This document shows positions 22,290-32,284 of a stretch of DNA of 64,000 bases, piece by piece. This stretch comes from a bacterium. GTDB taxonomy: Bacteria > Vulcanimicrobiota > Vulcanimicrobiia > Vulcanimicrobiales > Vulcanimicrobiaceae. Both the position numbers and the translations under genes were made by a program. Location of the stretch: positions 126,001 through 190,000 of the forward strand of contig JAJZED010000004.1 of NCBI GenBank assembly GCA_021805775.1, in the 5' to 3' direction. Every line of letters begins with the position of its first letter. Position 1 is the stretch's first letter. The notes under the pieces are model-generated. The model did no database searches and had not been told where the DNA came from. It worked only from the letters and a program-made list of their open reading frames with translations.

Positions 22290-22781
22290 ATGCAGCAGCC
22301 CTCCGCCCCGCCCGCACTCACGGTCGTCATCTATATCGCGGCCTTCGCGCTCGTGCTCTTCCGCATGTCGCGACCGCAGTGCATCAGCACCGCACGCCTC
22401 TGGGTCGCGCCGACGCTGCTGACTTTCGTTGGGATATGGGCGATCTATACCGAACAGTCGCTTGCCCCATCGCCGCTCTGGGAGATCGCGCTCGCGTCGG
22501 TGCTCGGCATAGCGCTGGGAGCTCCGCTCGGCTTCATCCGCGGCGCTCACACGCCTGTCGAGGCGACGAAAGATCCGGGCGTGATGGTGTTGGGGTCGGC
22601 GCTGGTTCCGGCGTTGATCTATGTTACGGCATTTGGAGCGCGCCTACTGCTGCATCTCGTCTTCCCGCTTGGTAGCGCGATCGGTGCCGTCGTCGGCGAT
22701 GGAATCCTCGTCTTTGCAGTCGCGTTCCTCGCCGTGAGTTATTTCGCGATCTATCGAAAATATATCGCGTTGGAAAAATAA
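22290..22781 (+). CDS. small multi-pass membrane protein
   Basis: A 163-residue protein with four or five hydrophobic segments (about 8-25, 38-55, 62-82, 97-118 and 128-152). The motif RGAHTPVEATKDPGVMVLGS in a loop is polar and may be functional. It resembles small CcdC/DUF1453-type membrane proteins in layout, but I cannot assign it. It follows the rplL terminator and is convergent with hppA. Confidence 0.65.
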   Translation: MQQPSAPPALTVVIYIAAFALVLFRMSRPQCISTARLWVAPTLLTFVGIWAIYTEQSLAPSPLWEIALASVLGIALGAPLGFIRGAHTPVEATKDPGVMVLGSALVPALIYVTAFGARLLLHLVFPLGSAIGAVVGDGILVFAVAFLAVSYFAIYRKYIALEK

Positions 22782-22811
22782 GAACGGCGTCGCAAATTTG
22801 CGACGCCGTTC
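22782..22811. terminator. bidirectional terminator palindrome
   Basis: A perfect 30-bp palindrome: arms GAACGGCGTCGCAAA (22782-22796) and TTTGCGACGCCGTTC (22797-22811). It sits between convergent genes and starts on the base after a TAA, so it probably ends transcripts from both sides. Confidence 0.75.
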
Positions 22812-22833
22812 GAGGAGCGCGTTCGATCGCTCT

Positions 22834-24939
22834 TTAGTGAACGAGGAACCCGACGAGTAAGAGTGCGACGATATTGAGCACCTTGATCATCGGATTGATC
22901 GCCGGGCCGGCCGTATCTTTGTAGGGGTCGCCGACGGTGTCGCCGGTGACCGCCGCCTGATGCGCGATCGATCCTTTTCCGCCGAAGTTGCCTTCTTCGA
23001 TATATTTCTTGGCGTTATCCCACGCACCGCCGCCCGTCGTCATCGAGATGGCGACGAAGAAACCGGTCACGATGGAACCGACGAGAATACCGCCCATTAC
23101 CTGCGCTCCGGTATCGCCTTGCAGCACGTTATAGACCGATAGCAAGACGACGATGACCGGGACGCCGACGGGAATGAGCGCGGGGAGAATCATCTCTTTG
23201 AGCGCGGCCGCGGTAACGATGCTCACCGTCGTGCCGTAGTCGGGTTTCTGCGTGCCGGCCATGATGCCCGGCATTTCGCGGAATTGACGACGCACTTCCT
23301 CGACGACGGCGCCGCCCGCTCGTCCGACCGCTTCCATCGAAAGCGAAGCGAAGAGATAGGGAAGAAGACCGCCGAGGAAGAGCCCGACGAGAACGTATGG
23401 GTTGCCGATTGCGAAGAGGTCGGCAACGCCGGCGGCACACGATGCGCCGCCGAGCGCGCCGCACTTGTGTTTCGTGAGCTCCTGAAGGAACGCCGCAAAG
23501 AGCACCACCGCTGCGAGGGCGGCCGAACCGATTGCATAACCTTTCGTGACCGCCTTCGTCGTATTTCCAACGGCGTCGAGCGGGTCGGTGATATCGCGCA
23601 CTTCTTTCGGCATCTCCGCCATCTCGGCGATGCCGCCGGCGTTATCGGTGATCGGTCCGAACGAATCGATAGCGACGACGATGCCGGCCATCGAGAGCAT
23701 CGACATGACCGCGATCGCCACGCCGTAGAGATTGGCGACGCCGTACGAAACGAGAATGCCGGCGACGATAACGATTGCCGGTAATGCGGTTCCCTGCATC
23801 GAGACGGCGAGACCGGCGATCATGTTGGTCGCATGGCCGGTAACCGAGGCTTTCGCGATGCGTTGCACCGGCGAAAATTGCGAGCCGGTATAGTATTCGG
23901 TAATAAATGTAATGAGGCCGGTGACCGCAAGGCCGACGAAGGCGCTGATGACGATCGCCGTTGGGCTCACGCTGCTTCCGGCGAAGACGTTCTGCGCCAG
24001 GAAGTAGATGCCGATCAACGATAGGACGCTCGCAACGACCATGCCGCGATAGAGCGCGCCCATGACCTTGCCTTTCACGACGGTTCCGAGCGTGACGGCG
24101 AAGACGCCGACGATCGAGGCGACGATCGAAACTGCGCCGATGAGCAGTGGGAACGTCGGTGCTCCCGGAAGCGAACTGCCGAAAACGAGATTGCCGAGCA
24201 GCATCGCCGCAACGGTCGTTACGCAGTACGTCTCGAAAAGATCGGCAGCCATACCGGCGCAGTCGCCGACGTTGTCTCCGACGTTATCGGCGATCACCGC
24301 CGGATTGCGCGGATCGTCTTCGGGAATCCCCGCCTCGACCTTGCCGACGAGGTCGGCGCCGACGTCGGCTGCTTTCGTGTAGATGCCGCCGCCGAGACGC
24401 GCGAAGACCGAGATCAGCGAACAACCGAAGGCGAGCCCGACCATCGCGTCGAGCGAGGTCGTGACGTCGCCGTTATTGATCTGGAGCAGAATGCCGTAGT
24501 AACCCGCGACGGCGAGAAGGCCGAGCCCGACGACCAGCATGCCGGTCACCGCGCCGCCACGGAATGCCACGGCAAGCGCTGGGGCCATGCCGCCACGCGC
24601 CGCTTCGGCGGTGCGAACGTTTGCGCGCACGGAGACGAGCATGCCGATAAAACCGGCGGCGCCGGAGAGAATTGCGCCGATCAAAAAGCCGATCGCCGCT
24701 TCTTTTCCGAGGGTCGGTGCGAGGGCGATGACGATCGCGAGCACGACGGCGACGACTGCGACGGTCGTGTATTGGCGCTTGAGGAAGGCCATCGCGCCTT
24801 CTTGAATCGCTGCGGCGATCTCCTTCATGCGGTCGTTGCCCTGAGGGCGCGAAAGAACCCAGAAGATGAGGGCGATGCCGTAGAGGACTGCGAGGACGCC
24901 GCCGAGCAGGGCAATCAGGATCGCTAGCTGTGTGGTCAC
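22834..24939 (-). CDS. hppA: membrane-bound proton-pumping pyrophosphatase, K+-independent type
   Basis: A 701-residue integral membrane enzyme that couples PPi hydrolysis to H+ pumping. The substrate-binding motifs are clear: [40 protein letters not shown] and [14 protein letters not shown]. The diagnostic site reads [10 protein letters not shown], with lysine where K+-dependent enzymes have alanine, so a K+-independent enzyme is predicted. The GTG at 24939 after AAGGAAG is preferred over the far ATG at 24999. The soluble ppa gene is next upstream on the same strand. Confidence 0.95.
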   Translation of the reverse strand: MTTQLAILIALLGGVLAVLYGIALIFWVLSRPQGNDRMKEIAAAIQEGAMAFLKRQYTTVAVVAVVLAIVIALAPTLGKEAAIGFLIGAILSGAAGFIGMLVSVRANVRTAEAARGGMAPALAVAFRGGAVTGMLVVGLGLLAVAGYYGILLQINNGDVTTSLDAMVGLAFGCSLISVFARLGGGIYTKAADVGADLVGKVEAGIPEDDPRNPAVIADNVGDNVGDCAGMAADLFETYCVTTVAAMLLGNLVFGSSLPGAPTFPLLIGAVSIVASIVGVFAVTLGTVVKGKVMGALYRGMVVASVLSLIGIYFLAQNVFAGSSVSPTAIVISAFVGLAVTGLITFITEYYTGSQFSPVQRIAKASVTGHATNMIAGLAVSMQGTALPAIVIVAGILVSYGVANLYGVAIAVMSMLSMAGIVVAIDSFGPITDNAGGIAEMAEMPKEVRDITDPLDAVGNTTKAVTKGYAIGSAALAAVVLFAAFLQELTKHKCGALGGASCAAGVADLFAIGNPYVLVGLFLGGLLPYLFASLSMEAVGRAGGAVVEEVRRQFREMPGIMAGTQKPDYGTTVSIVTAAALKEMILPALIPVGVPVIVVLLSVYNVLQGDTGAQVMGGILVGSIVTGFFVAISMTTGGGAWDNAKKYIEEGNFGGKGSIAHQAAVTGDTVGDPYKDTAGPAINPMIKVLNIVALLLVGFLVH

Positions 24940-25059
24940 ATTGCTTCCTTTGAGTGTAGAGATGAGAGCGCGGGAAATGGGGCCCCGGACCGACGGCACG
25001 GGGCGCTTTTCAGAGTGGTCGCTCGGCCGCTACGGCGGTACGAGCCGGGAGTCCTCCCT

Positions 25060-25620
25060 TCAGGGCTTCGGGCTCTCCTCGGCGCGCTCGAGAAAGCGCT
25101 GATGGGATTCGGCGATCACGCGACGGGCGTTCGCGGCGTCGTGCCAGCCGACGACGCGCGTCTGCTTCCCCTCGAGGAGTTTGTAGCTCTCGAAAAAGTG
25201 CGAGACTTTTTTGAGGAGATGCGGAAAGATCTGCGTGAAATTGTGGATTTCATCGAAAGCCGGCTCGCCGACCGGGACCGCGAGTACCTTATCGTCTTCC
25301 TTGCCTTGATCGAACATCTCGAGCAGGCCGATCGGCCGCGCCGCGACGAGACAACCGGGAAAGGTCGGTTCGATAGTCAAGACGAGCACGTCGAGCGGAT
25401 CGTCGTCGAGTGCGAGCGTCTGCGGGGCAAAGCCATAGTCTCCGGGATAGTGAATCGCCGAATGAAGGACGCGGTCGAGCCGAAAGATGTCAAGTTCCTT
25501 ATCGTACTCGTATTTGTTTCGCGATTTTTCGGGAATCTCGACGACCACGTTAATCTCTTCGGGGGCGCGCAGCCCCAGGGGAAGGTCGAGATAATTTCTT
25601 GGCTTGCGATCCTTCATCAT
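25060..25620 (-). CDS. ppa: soluble inorganic pyrophosphatase, family I
   Basis: A 186-residue PPase hydrolysing cytosolic PPi. Family I residues are visible: EIPEKSRNKYEYDKE, IHYPGDYGFAPQTLALDDDPLDVLVL and the EDDKVLAVP segment. The ATG at 25620 (or 25617) is chosen; an ATG at 25647 adds an unlikely basic N-terminus. It sits 120 bp upstream of hppA on the same strand, so the cell has both wasteful and energy-saving routes for PPi under one roof. It is divergent from the reductase gene. Confidence 0.94.
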   Translation of the reverse strand: MMKDRKPRNYLDLPLGLRAPEEINVVVEIPEKSRNKYEYDKELDIFRLDRVLHSAIHYPGDYGFAPQTLALDDDPLDVLVLTIEPTFPGCLVAARPIGLLEMFDQGKEDDKVLAVPVGEPAFDEIHNFTQIFPHLLKKVSHFFESYKLLEGKQTRVVGWHDAANARRVIAESHQRFLERAEESPKP

Positions 25621-25684
25621 ATATCCGGAGGTTCTGGTCGGTCGCAAGCGCTACCTGGAACGGAGTGATGCGGGTGCGACGCGA

Positions 25685-26893
25685 ATGGCATCGACGATGA
25701 TCGAGTCGACCGACCTGCTTATCGTTGGCTGCGGTCCAGCCGGCGGCGTTGCCGCCCGCGAGGCCGCGTCGCGCGGCATGCGCGTCGTCGTGCTGGAGAA
25801 GGATGCCGTCGTCGGGAGCAAGCGCGTCTGTGCCGCAGGGCTCCGGCCGGGATTTTGCGACGAGTTCGATCTTCCCGAGTCGTTGATTCACTGCAACACG
25901 CCCCGGCTCGCGCTCTTCGATCCCTTCGGCGAAGAGCACGCCGTGCGTTTTGGTCCCGGGCATACCTCGACGCGCGAGGAACTCGACGGAGCTATTGCCG
26001 CGCTCGCGGTCGAGGCGGGTGCCGAGATACGCACCGGCGCGCTCTTCCGCGATCTCGCCGTTGACGGGGATCGCAAAATCGTCGATTACGTCGAAACCAC
26101 GCTCGGGGTGCGGCGGCGCATTCGCGCGCGCCATGTCTTTCTCGCCGCCGGGTCGACGGCGAAATTGGAGCGCCTTCCGCAGTTCGCTTTTTCGGGTTGG
26201 TCTTCGGGGTTGATGACGACCTTGCAGCAACGCTGGTATCTCGCCCGCCCTGCGATGCCGCTTGCCTACGAAACGCTCGAGTTACATTATTATCCGGCGC
26301 GCGACGGTCGTTTGGTCGTCGCCTGGATGTTTCCCAAGCGCGATCACCTCGCCATCGGCCTGGGAATCACCGGGAAGGTGCCGGGAGCCGAACTTCGAGC
26401 AGAGCTCGACACCTTCGCGGATCGGACGATTCGCCGTCTCGCACCCGGTGTCGAGGCGCGCGTAAAGCTGGAGGGGCATCTTCTCTACGGCGGAATGCCG
26501 CGCCCGAACGTCGGGGCCGAAGGGGTCAGCGTCGGCGGTACCGCCGCAGGGCTCGTCGACGCCACGAACGGCGAGGGGATTTACGAAGCAGCGACGAGCG
26601 GACGGATGCTCGCCGATCTTGCATGGCGCTATCGCGGCGATGCAGCCCGTGCCTCGGCGGCATACGCGCGCGCGCTTCACGATCGCTTTTACGCTCGGCT
26701 CGCTCGGCGCGTGAAATTGATCGATTTCTTGGGCCGGCGCCCGGAGCGTTTTCGCCTGCTCTTCCGGCAGTTCGCGGCGGTTCCGCGCTTTGCGGAGCTC
26801 GTTGCAAACGAACGCTTCGATCGCACCTGGGCCGATCGTCTCTTTCTCTACACCCAGGCCGCCCGCTTCGGGGCGAGATCGCTCCTTGCGTAG
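25685..26893 (+). CDS. FAD-dependent oxidoreductase, geranylgeranyl reductase family
   Basis: A 402-residue flavoprotein. The N-terminal dinucleotide motif is LIVGCGPAGGVAAREAA (about residues 9-25), and an FAD-contact motif VSVGGTAAGLVDATNGEG lies at about 280-297. The family hydrogenates isoprenoid chains of lipids, quinones or carotenoids; the exact substrate cannot be read here. ATG at 25685, divergent from ppa with a 64-bp gap. It ends 6 bases before cheR, so it may share a transcript with the chemotaxis genes. Confidence 0.82.
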   Translation: MASTMIESTDLLIVGCGPAGGVAAREAASRGMRVVVLEKDAVVGSKRVCAAGLRPGFCDEFDLPESLIHCNTPRLALFDPFGEEHAVRFGPGHTSTREELDGAIAALAVEAGAEIRTGALFRDLAVDGDRKIVDYVETTLGVRRRIRARHVFLAAGSTAKLERLPQFAFSGWSSGLMTTLQQRWYLARPAMPLAYETLELHYYPARDGRLVVAWMFPKRDHLAIGLGITGKVPGAELRAELDTFADRTIRRLAPGVEARVKLEGHLLYGGMPRPNVGAEGVSVGGTAAGLVDATNGEGIYEAATSGRMLADLAWRYRGDAARASAAYARALHDRFYARLARRVKLIDFLGRRPERFRLLFRQFAAVPRFAELVANERFDRTWADRLFLYTQAARFGARSLLA

Positions 26894-26899
26894 GTCGCG

Positions 26900-27739
26900 A
26901 TGTCGGTAATGCCGATCACGGCCGAACAGTACGTCCGCCTACGCGATGCCATTCGCGAGCGTTTCGGTATTTACTACGACGACTCGAAGCAATTTTTGCT
27001 GCAGAGCCGGCTCCAGACGCGTTTGATTAAGTGCCGAGTCGCGGACTTCGACGAGTATTACCGCTTTCTCACCATCTCCGTCGATCGAGAGGCGGAGTGG
27101 GACGAGCTCGCATCGGTGCTCTCCAACAACGAAACATATTTTTTTCGCGAACGGGCGCAACTCGACGTACTGGCGAGCGAGGTCGTGGACGAGGCGCTCA
27201 AAAACCGTCGTCGCTTGCGCATTTGGTCGGCTGCCTGCTCGACCGGCGAAGAGCCCTATACCATCGCCATGTTGTTGCTCGCCGGAGGCCGGATCGCCCC
27301 GTCGGAGATCGATATTAAAGCCGGCGATATCTCGCCGCGCGCGTTGGAAAAAGCGAAGACCGGCTTCTATCGCGAACTATCGTTCCGCGCGACGCCTCCG
27401 GAGGTCATGGCGAAGAACTTCCGCCCTTTCGAAAGCGGATATTTTATCTCCGACGAAATAAAACGCATGGTCGATTTCTCGCGCGTCAATCTGCTCGACC
27501 AACGTGCCGTCGCCGCGTACGGACCGGTCGATGCGATTTTCTGTCGGAATGTCTTGATCTATTTCGATAAGCCGACTCAGAAGCGCGTGGTGGAAAATTT
27601 CGCGAAGGCATTGCGCCCGAACGGCTACCTTTTCCTCGGACATGCGGAATCGATCATTCGTCTTACCGACCTGTACGAACCGATGGTAACGCCGAAGGCG
27701 ATCTACTATCGGCTGCGAGGGAACGATGACGCGCATTAA
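26900..27739 (+). CDS. cheR: chemotaxis protein methyltransferase CheR
   Basis: A 279-residue SAM-dependent methyltransferase that methylates glutamates on chemoreceptors. The N-terminal helical domain is about 1-75. The catalytic domain has SAM motif IWSAACSTGEEPYTIAM and late motifs VDAIFCRNVLIYFD and GYLFLGHAESI. It overlaps cheB by 14 bases, giving the adaptation pair. Confidence 0.95.
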   Translation: MSVMPITAEQYVRLRDAIRERFGIYYDDSKQFLLQSRLQTRLIKCRVADFDEYYRFLTISVDREAEWDELASVLSNNETYFFRERAQLDVLASEVVDEALKNRRRLRIWSAACSTGEEPYTIAMLLLAGGRIAPSEIDIKAGDISPRALEKAKTGFYRELSFRATPPEVMAKNFRPFESGYFISDEIKRMVDFSRVNLLDQRAVAAYGPVDAIFCRNVLIYFDKPTQKRVVENFAKALRPNGYLFLGHAESIIRLTDLYEPMVTPKAIYYRLRGNDDAH

Positions 27740-28808
27740 AGTTCTCGTCGTCGACGATTCGGCATTTATGCGCCAAGCGATCGTTAAAATGCTTGAGAGC
27801 GGCGAAGATATCGAGGTCGTCGGTACGGCGCGCAGCGGCGAAGAAGGCGTGGCGCGTGCCGAGGAGCTCCTCCCCGATGTCATCACGATGGATGTGGAGA
27901 TGCCGGGCATCGGCGGACTCGAAGCGGTTCGCTTGATTCACGAACGTTCGCGTACTCCGATCATCATGGTCAGCGCGCTCACGCGCGAAGGAGCGGAGAC
28001 GACCTTCCGTGCGCTGGAACTCGGCGCCGTCGATTTTATCGCAAAGCCCGACAGCGTCTATGCCAACATCAAAGACGTGCAACGCGATCTTTTGACGAAG
28101 ATCGCTATCTTCGGGCGCCGCGGCGCCCGACCCGCTCGCGAGCGCCGCCCTGCGGCACCGACGTCGGCGCCGCCGGCGCCGACCCCCGCGCCGCCGCCGC
28201 GCGCCTCGCATGAATTCTTTGAATGCACGGCAATCGGCACCTCGACCGGTGGGCCGGTTGCGCTCTCGAAAGTTATTCCCGCGCTCCCTGCCGGTTATCC
28301 GACGCCGATTCTCCTGGTCCAACACATGCCGCTCGGTTTCACACGCCCGCTCGCCGACCGCCTCAACGCACAGAGCGCGCTGCATGTTGTCGAGGCGGCC
28401 GAGGGAATGATCGTCGAACGGGGGAGCGTCCTGGTCGTGCCCTCGGGAAAACAGCTTGAGTTGCGTCGTTCGTTCGGCGAGATCGTCGTCGCTCTTCGCT
28501 GTGACGACGGGAGCTCGTTGCACGTCCCCTCGGTCGACGTGCTCGCCGAGCAGACGGCGATCGCTTTCGGCTCGGCCGCGCTCGGCGTTATTCTTACCGG
28601 TATGGGGCAGGACGGCGTCAAAGGATTGCGCGTTCTGAAGGAACGCGGCGGTTATGTCGTCGGTCAGAACGAAGCGACCTGCGTGGTCTACGGCATGCCG
28701 CGCGCGGCGGCTGTCGCCGGGCTCGTCGACCGCGTCGAGCCGCTCGAACGCATCGCATCGACGCTCGTCGAACTCACCCATCGCTCGTTCGGTGAGAGTT
28801 CGCGATGA
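27726..28808 (+). CDS. cheB: chemotaxis response regulator methylesterase CheB
   Basis: A 360-residue protein with an N-terminal REC domain (phospho-D56 in ITMDVEMP), a Pro/Ala linker (about 135-160) and a C-terminal methylesterase domain. The catalytic triad is visible as S173 (GTSTGGP), H200 (QHMP) and D296 (GMGQDG). It removes methyl groups from receptors when phosphorylated by CheA; no cheA lies in this window. ATGA overlap with the sigma factor gene. Confidence 0.96.
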   Translation: MTRIKVLVVDDSAFMRQAIVKMLESGEDIEVVGTARSGEEGVARAEELLPDVITMDVEMPGIGGLEAVRLIHERSRTPIIMVSALTREGAETTFRALELGAVDFIAKPDSVYANIKDVQRDLLTKIAIFGRRGARPARERRPAAPTSAPPAPTPAPPPRASHEFFECTAIGTSTGGPVALSKVIPALPAGYPTPILLVQHMPLGFTRPLADRLNAQSALHVVEAAEGMIVERGSVLVVPSGKQLELRRSFGEIVVALRCDDGSSLHVPSVDVLAEQTAIAFGSAALGVILTGMGQDGVKGLRVLKERGGYVVGQNEATCVVYGMPRAAAVAGLVDRVEPLERIASTLVELTHRSFGESSR

Positions 28809-29626
28809 CCGATCGCTCCGCTGGGCGCTACTGCATCGCCGGCGAGACGTACACGCGCGAAGAGCTGATCCACAAGTATCTCCACCTCGTGAAGTACGTG
28901 GCCGGGCGCGTCTCGTCAAATTTGCCTCCGAACGTCGAAATCAACGATCTCATCAACGATGGGATCGTGGGGCTCATCGACGCAATCGAAAAGTACGACG
29001 ATGCGCGCGGCGTGAAGTTCGAAACCTACGCGATCACGCGGATCAATGGAGCGATTCTCGACGCGCTGCGATCGTTGGATTGGGTTCCTCGCGCCGTGCG
29101 ACAACGCGCGCGAGAAGTGGAGCGGGCGATCGGCGAACTCGAGGCGTCGCTCGGGCGGGTTCCGACCGATGACGAACTTGCCGCTCATCTCGGCGTTTCG
29201 CGGCGCGAACTCGACGGAATTCTCCAGCGCGTCCGCGGAACGGCGTTGCTCTCACTCGAGGAGTATCTTCCCAACGAGCGCGGCTACGATATTCCTCTGG
29301 TCGATACGTTGCGCGACGATCTCGCCGATGTCGGCGACGGCGTGGAACGCAAGGAGATCGTGCAAGAGCTCGTTCGAGCGGTCGAGGCGCTGCCGCCGCA
29401 AGAACGGACCGTGATTACCCTCTACTATTTCGAGGGGCAGACGCTCAAGGATATTAAAGGAGCTCTCGGCGTCTCGGAGTCTCGGGTCTCGCAGATCCAT
29501 GCGGCGGCGGTCATTCACCTGCGCGCGGCATTGCGGCGTCTTCGCGCCGACCTCGGTTTCCGCGATGACGACCCAACGATCAAGCGGAAATACCTCAGAA
29601 AGCCCGATGCGGAGGCCGAAACCTAG
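28805..29626 (+). CDS. fliA: flagellar sigma factor, FliA/WhiG type (sigma28)
   Basis: A 273-residue sigma factor with region 2 (LPPNVEINDLINDGIVGLIDAIEKYD), region 3 and region 4 (EGQTLKDIKGALGVSESRVSQIHAAAV). The FliA group shows this length and the KFETYAITRINGAILDALRSLDWVPR segment. It would transcribe late flagellar and chemotaxis genes. It is coupled to cheB and followed by the fliK region, which supports the flagellar role. Confidence 0.92.
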   Translation: MTDRSAGRYCIAGETYTREELIHKYLHLVKYVAGRVSSNLPPNVEINDLINDGIVGLIDAIEKYDDARGVKFETYAITRINGAILDALRSLDWVPRAVRQRAREVERAIGELEASLGRVPTDDELAAHLGVSRRELDGILQRVRGTALLSLEEYLPNERGYDIPLVDTLRDDLADVGDGVERKEIVQELVRAVEALPPQERTVITLYYFEGQTLKDIKGALGVSESRVSQIHAAAVIHLRAALRRLRADLGFRDDDPTIKRKYLRKPDAEAET

Positions 29627-29660
29627 AGTAGTCGGAGAGGAGGAAGGGGAAGAAGGGATT

Positions 29661-29972
29661 ATGGCAATTCGGCCGGTCGATCTCCAACTCGCCTACTTAG
29701 CTGCCCCGCAGAGTGCGGCGCTGGCGGCCAATGTCGTGGCCGCGCCGCAGGCGGCGCAGCAGGCTGCCGCGATGGCGTTCGCCCAACAGGTCACCGAGCG
29801 CGAAGAGTCGGTCGCCGAGGCCGCAAGCTCCGAACACGATAGCGCGGTGCGCGAGCGCACCCAGGGAGAGAGCCAGGGCTTTTACCAAACACCGGAACGG
29901 CGGCAGGGCGACGGAGCCGAGGAGAATTCCTCGGATGGCGGAGAGCAGCACTTCATCGATACGATGGCATAA
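29661..29972 (+). CDS. hypothetical protein of the flagellar locus
   Basis: A 103-residue protein starting at the ATG at 29661 after AGAAGGG. The first half is Ala/Gln rich, the second half acidic and Gln/Glu/Ser rich and probably disordered. No family recognised. It lies between fliA and fliK with short gaps, so a flagellar role is likely but unproved. Confidence 0.6.
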   Translation: MAIRPVDLQLAYLAAPQSAALAANVVAAPQAAQQAAAMAFAQQVTEREESVAEAASSEHDSAVRERTQGESQGFYQTPERRQGDGAEENSSDGGEQHFIDTMA

Positions 29973-29978
29973 GGAATC

Positions 29979-31952
29979 GTGGCGGGCATCGACCCGAGCG
30001 CGCTTGCGATGCAAGCGGTTCTCGCAGCGCAAACGGTGATCTCCGAGGCGACGCTCGATCTCGGCGCGATCGCGCAGAGCGTCATCGCGCAACTCAAGAC
30101 CGGCGATCTCCTCTCCGCGCTCGTTCTTCCGCCCTCCGCGGGCGTCGATCATATCTCGCTCTTCGGGCAGTCGCTTCCGGCGCAGCTCCCGCCGGGTATC
30201 GCACCCGGAGATACGCTGGCGCTGCAAGTGACGGGCTTCTCACCGACGCAGATTTTCGTTCGTAATTTGGGCGCGATCGATCCGCAAAATCCGCCCGAGA
30301 TCGCAAATGTCGAGATCCCCTCCGGCAGCGCTCCGCTCCCCGGCGAGGCTTCCTCGGTTGCGCGCGGGCCGGCTGCGGGAGCGCCCGCTCCGCAGGTTCA
30401 AGCGGAGACGTCGCCGCTTGCGAACGCCGCATCGCCGAATCCGCGCTCTTCGATCGCGCCGCCGGTCGAAGTCTTTGTTGCGGCTTCCGTGCAGCCCTCA
30501 CGCCGCGATATGCCTGCCGCGCCGACGCAAGCGCCCGACGCTCGCGCGGGTGCCGCTGCCGCCGAGAGCTCGACGGCGGAGGGTTCGTCGCAGGGCGCAG
30601 CGAGCGCCGGCGCGTCGGCGCAAAGCGCGCAGCACGCAGGGGCACCCGCGGCAAACGCACCGCCGTCGCCCGAGTCGGCAGCGATGCCGATGCTCGCATC
30701 GGAGCTCGAAGCGCGCCTTGCAACCGCGCGCGGCGCGCGCATTCTTCCGCGCCCGCCCGGGGCACAGCAAACGGCGGCGCAGAATCCCGCTCGAACGAGC
30801 GCGCCGCTCGCCGCGCGCGCCGCTCCGCTCGAGTCGCCCCCACCATCGATCTCGATGCGTTTGCCGACGCCGGCGACCGAAACGCCGCTCGCCGCTCCCT
30901 CGCCGCAACCGCTCGGCGAAGAGGAGCAGCTGCTCGCTCGTCTCGACGTTCCGGCGACGCCCGCGACGATCGCCGCAGCGCGCGCTTCTGCAAACGCACC
31001 GCAGATATTGGCGACGGTTTTCGCGCGCGCGCAGGGCGTCCTCGCACGCTTGGCCGCGCAACCGGCGGTTACCACGGTGCGCAGCGCGATGGCGTTCGTT
31101 ACGACGCTCGACCCCGCAAATGCCGTTGCGTTACCGCAGCAACTCGCGGCGTACGTGCGCACGATATTGGGCTCGACCGAAGAGTCGCTCGCAACGCTTG
31201 CCAAGAATCTCGCCGCGCTCGAACCCGCCGTTCCGGCGAGCGCCGTCGCGCAGGGCGCCGCGGCGGGCGCGACGCCGTTGCCTTCGCTCCCCGATGCCGC
31301 GCGCGTCGCGGCAGCGATGCCGCACCAAATCGAGAGCGCCGCTACTCCCGCGCCGACGGTCGCCTCGCCCGCGCGCGAAGCCGCCGTGGTGAGCGCGCAA
31401 AATGCGTTAAACCAAGATATTAAAAGTACGCTGATCGCGCTCGCGCAGGATCCGCAGAGCGCATCGATACCGGGCGCTGCGAACGCGCTCGGCGATGCGG
31501 TGACGGCGATCTCCGCAGCACAGATCCACCTATTAGCGGCGAACGCGAACGCCGATCCGCGGACGCTGGTCGTACCGTTGCCGGTATTCTTTCGCGAAGG
31601 CGGTGCGCCGACGCAACTGCGCGTCGGTCGCGACGCACCGGGTACGAAGAGAGCGATGGACGGCGATAATTTCACGCTGGGCTTCTTGCTCGATACCAAG
31701 ACGTTGGGAACCGTTGCGATCGAGGTCGAGACGAGCGGGCGTGCCGTCAGCGTCAAGGTGAAGACCGAACGGGACGGCGCGGCAAAGCGTTTTCGCGATT
31801 CCTTCGGCTTGCTGCGCGATCGATTTGAGTCGTTACGCTATCGCATTGCCGGAATGAACGCTGCCGTCGCAGCGCGCAGCATGCCCGGTGAGGCGGTAAA
31901 AAAAACACCGGAGCGATCTGCACCGAAAACGCAGCTCGACGCGCAGGCGTGA
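29979..31952 (+). CDS. fliK: flagellar hook-length control protein FliK-like
   Basis: A 657-residue protein. Residues about 100-480 are Ala/Pro/Ser rich and low in complexity, as expected of the FliK molecular ruler. The C-terminal 130 residues (VVPLPVFFREGGAPTQLRV, then DTKTLGTVAIEVETSGRAVSVKV) resemble the hook-length control domain that switches export specificity. GTG start. It overlaps the downstream FlhB-tail gene by GTGA, which fits since FliK acts on FlhB. Confidence 0.78.
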   Translation: MAGIDPSALAMQAVLAAQTVISEATLDLGAIAQSVIAQLKTGDLLSALVLPPSAGVDHISLFGQSLPAQLPPGIAPGDTLALQVTGFSPTQIFVRNLGAIDPQNPPEIANVEIPSGSAPLPGEASSVARGPAAGAPAPQVQAETSPLANAASPNPRSSIAPPVEVFVAASVQPSRRDMPAAPTQAPDARAGAAAAESSTAEGSSQGAASAGASAQSAQHAGAPAANAPPSPESAAMPMLASELEARLATARGARILPRPPGAQQTAAQNPARTSAPLAARAAPLESPPPSISMRLPTPATETPLAAPSPQPLGEEEQLLARLDVPATPATIAAARASANAPQILATVFARAQGVLARLAAQPAVTTVRSAMAFVTTLDPANAVALPQQLAAYVRTILGSTEESLATLAKNLAALEPAVPASAVAQGAAAGATPLPSLPDAARVAAAMPHQIESAATPAPTVASPAREAAVVSAQNALNQDIKSTLIALAQDPQSASIPGAANALGDAVTAISAAQIHLLAANANADPRTLVVPLPVFFREGGAPTQLRVGRDAPGTKRAMDGDNFTLGFLLDTKTLGTVAIEVETSGRAVSVKVKTERDGAAKRFRDSFGLLRDRFESLRYRIAGMNAAVAARSMPGEAVKKTPERSAPKTQLDAQA

Positions 31953-32242
31953 GCCGATTCTTCGATTTCCGCAAGCGCCGCTTCACGCGCCCGGCGGCGG
32001 CGGCCCTTCAGTACGATCCGCTCAAGCCCGCCCCGCCCGTCGTACTCGCTTCGGGAAAGGGGCGCGTCGCCGAGGAGATCGTCCGCATCGCCCAGGAACG
32101 CGGCATTCCGCTGGTCGAGGACGCCGCGCTTGCCAATGCGCTCTCGCGGCTCGAACTCAACGAAAGCATCCCCCCCGAACTCTACGCAGTGGTCGCCGAG
32201 GTCTTGGTCTTCGTCTATCGGCTCGACATGCAGGTGGGATAA
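31949..32242 (+). CDS. FlhB C-terminal domain homologue (FlhX/YlqH type)
   Basis: A 97-residue soluble protein like the cytoplasmic tail of FlhB: ALQYDPLKPAPPVVLASGKG, then AEEIVRIAQERGIPLVED and the ELYAVVAEVLVFVYRLD end. The membrane part and the NPTH autocleavage site are absent. Similar short proteins next to fliK occur in other flagellate bacteria. It may bind FliK or the export gate. Confidence 0.85.
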   Translation: MSRFFDFRKRRFTRPAAAALQYDPLKPAPPVVLASGKGRVAEEIVRIAQERGIPLVEDAALANALSRLELNESIPPELYAVVAEVLVFVYRLDMQVG

Positions 32243-32284
32243 AATCGAACAGGAGTTCGATAAACTGCCTCGAAAACATCGCTC

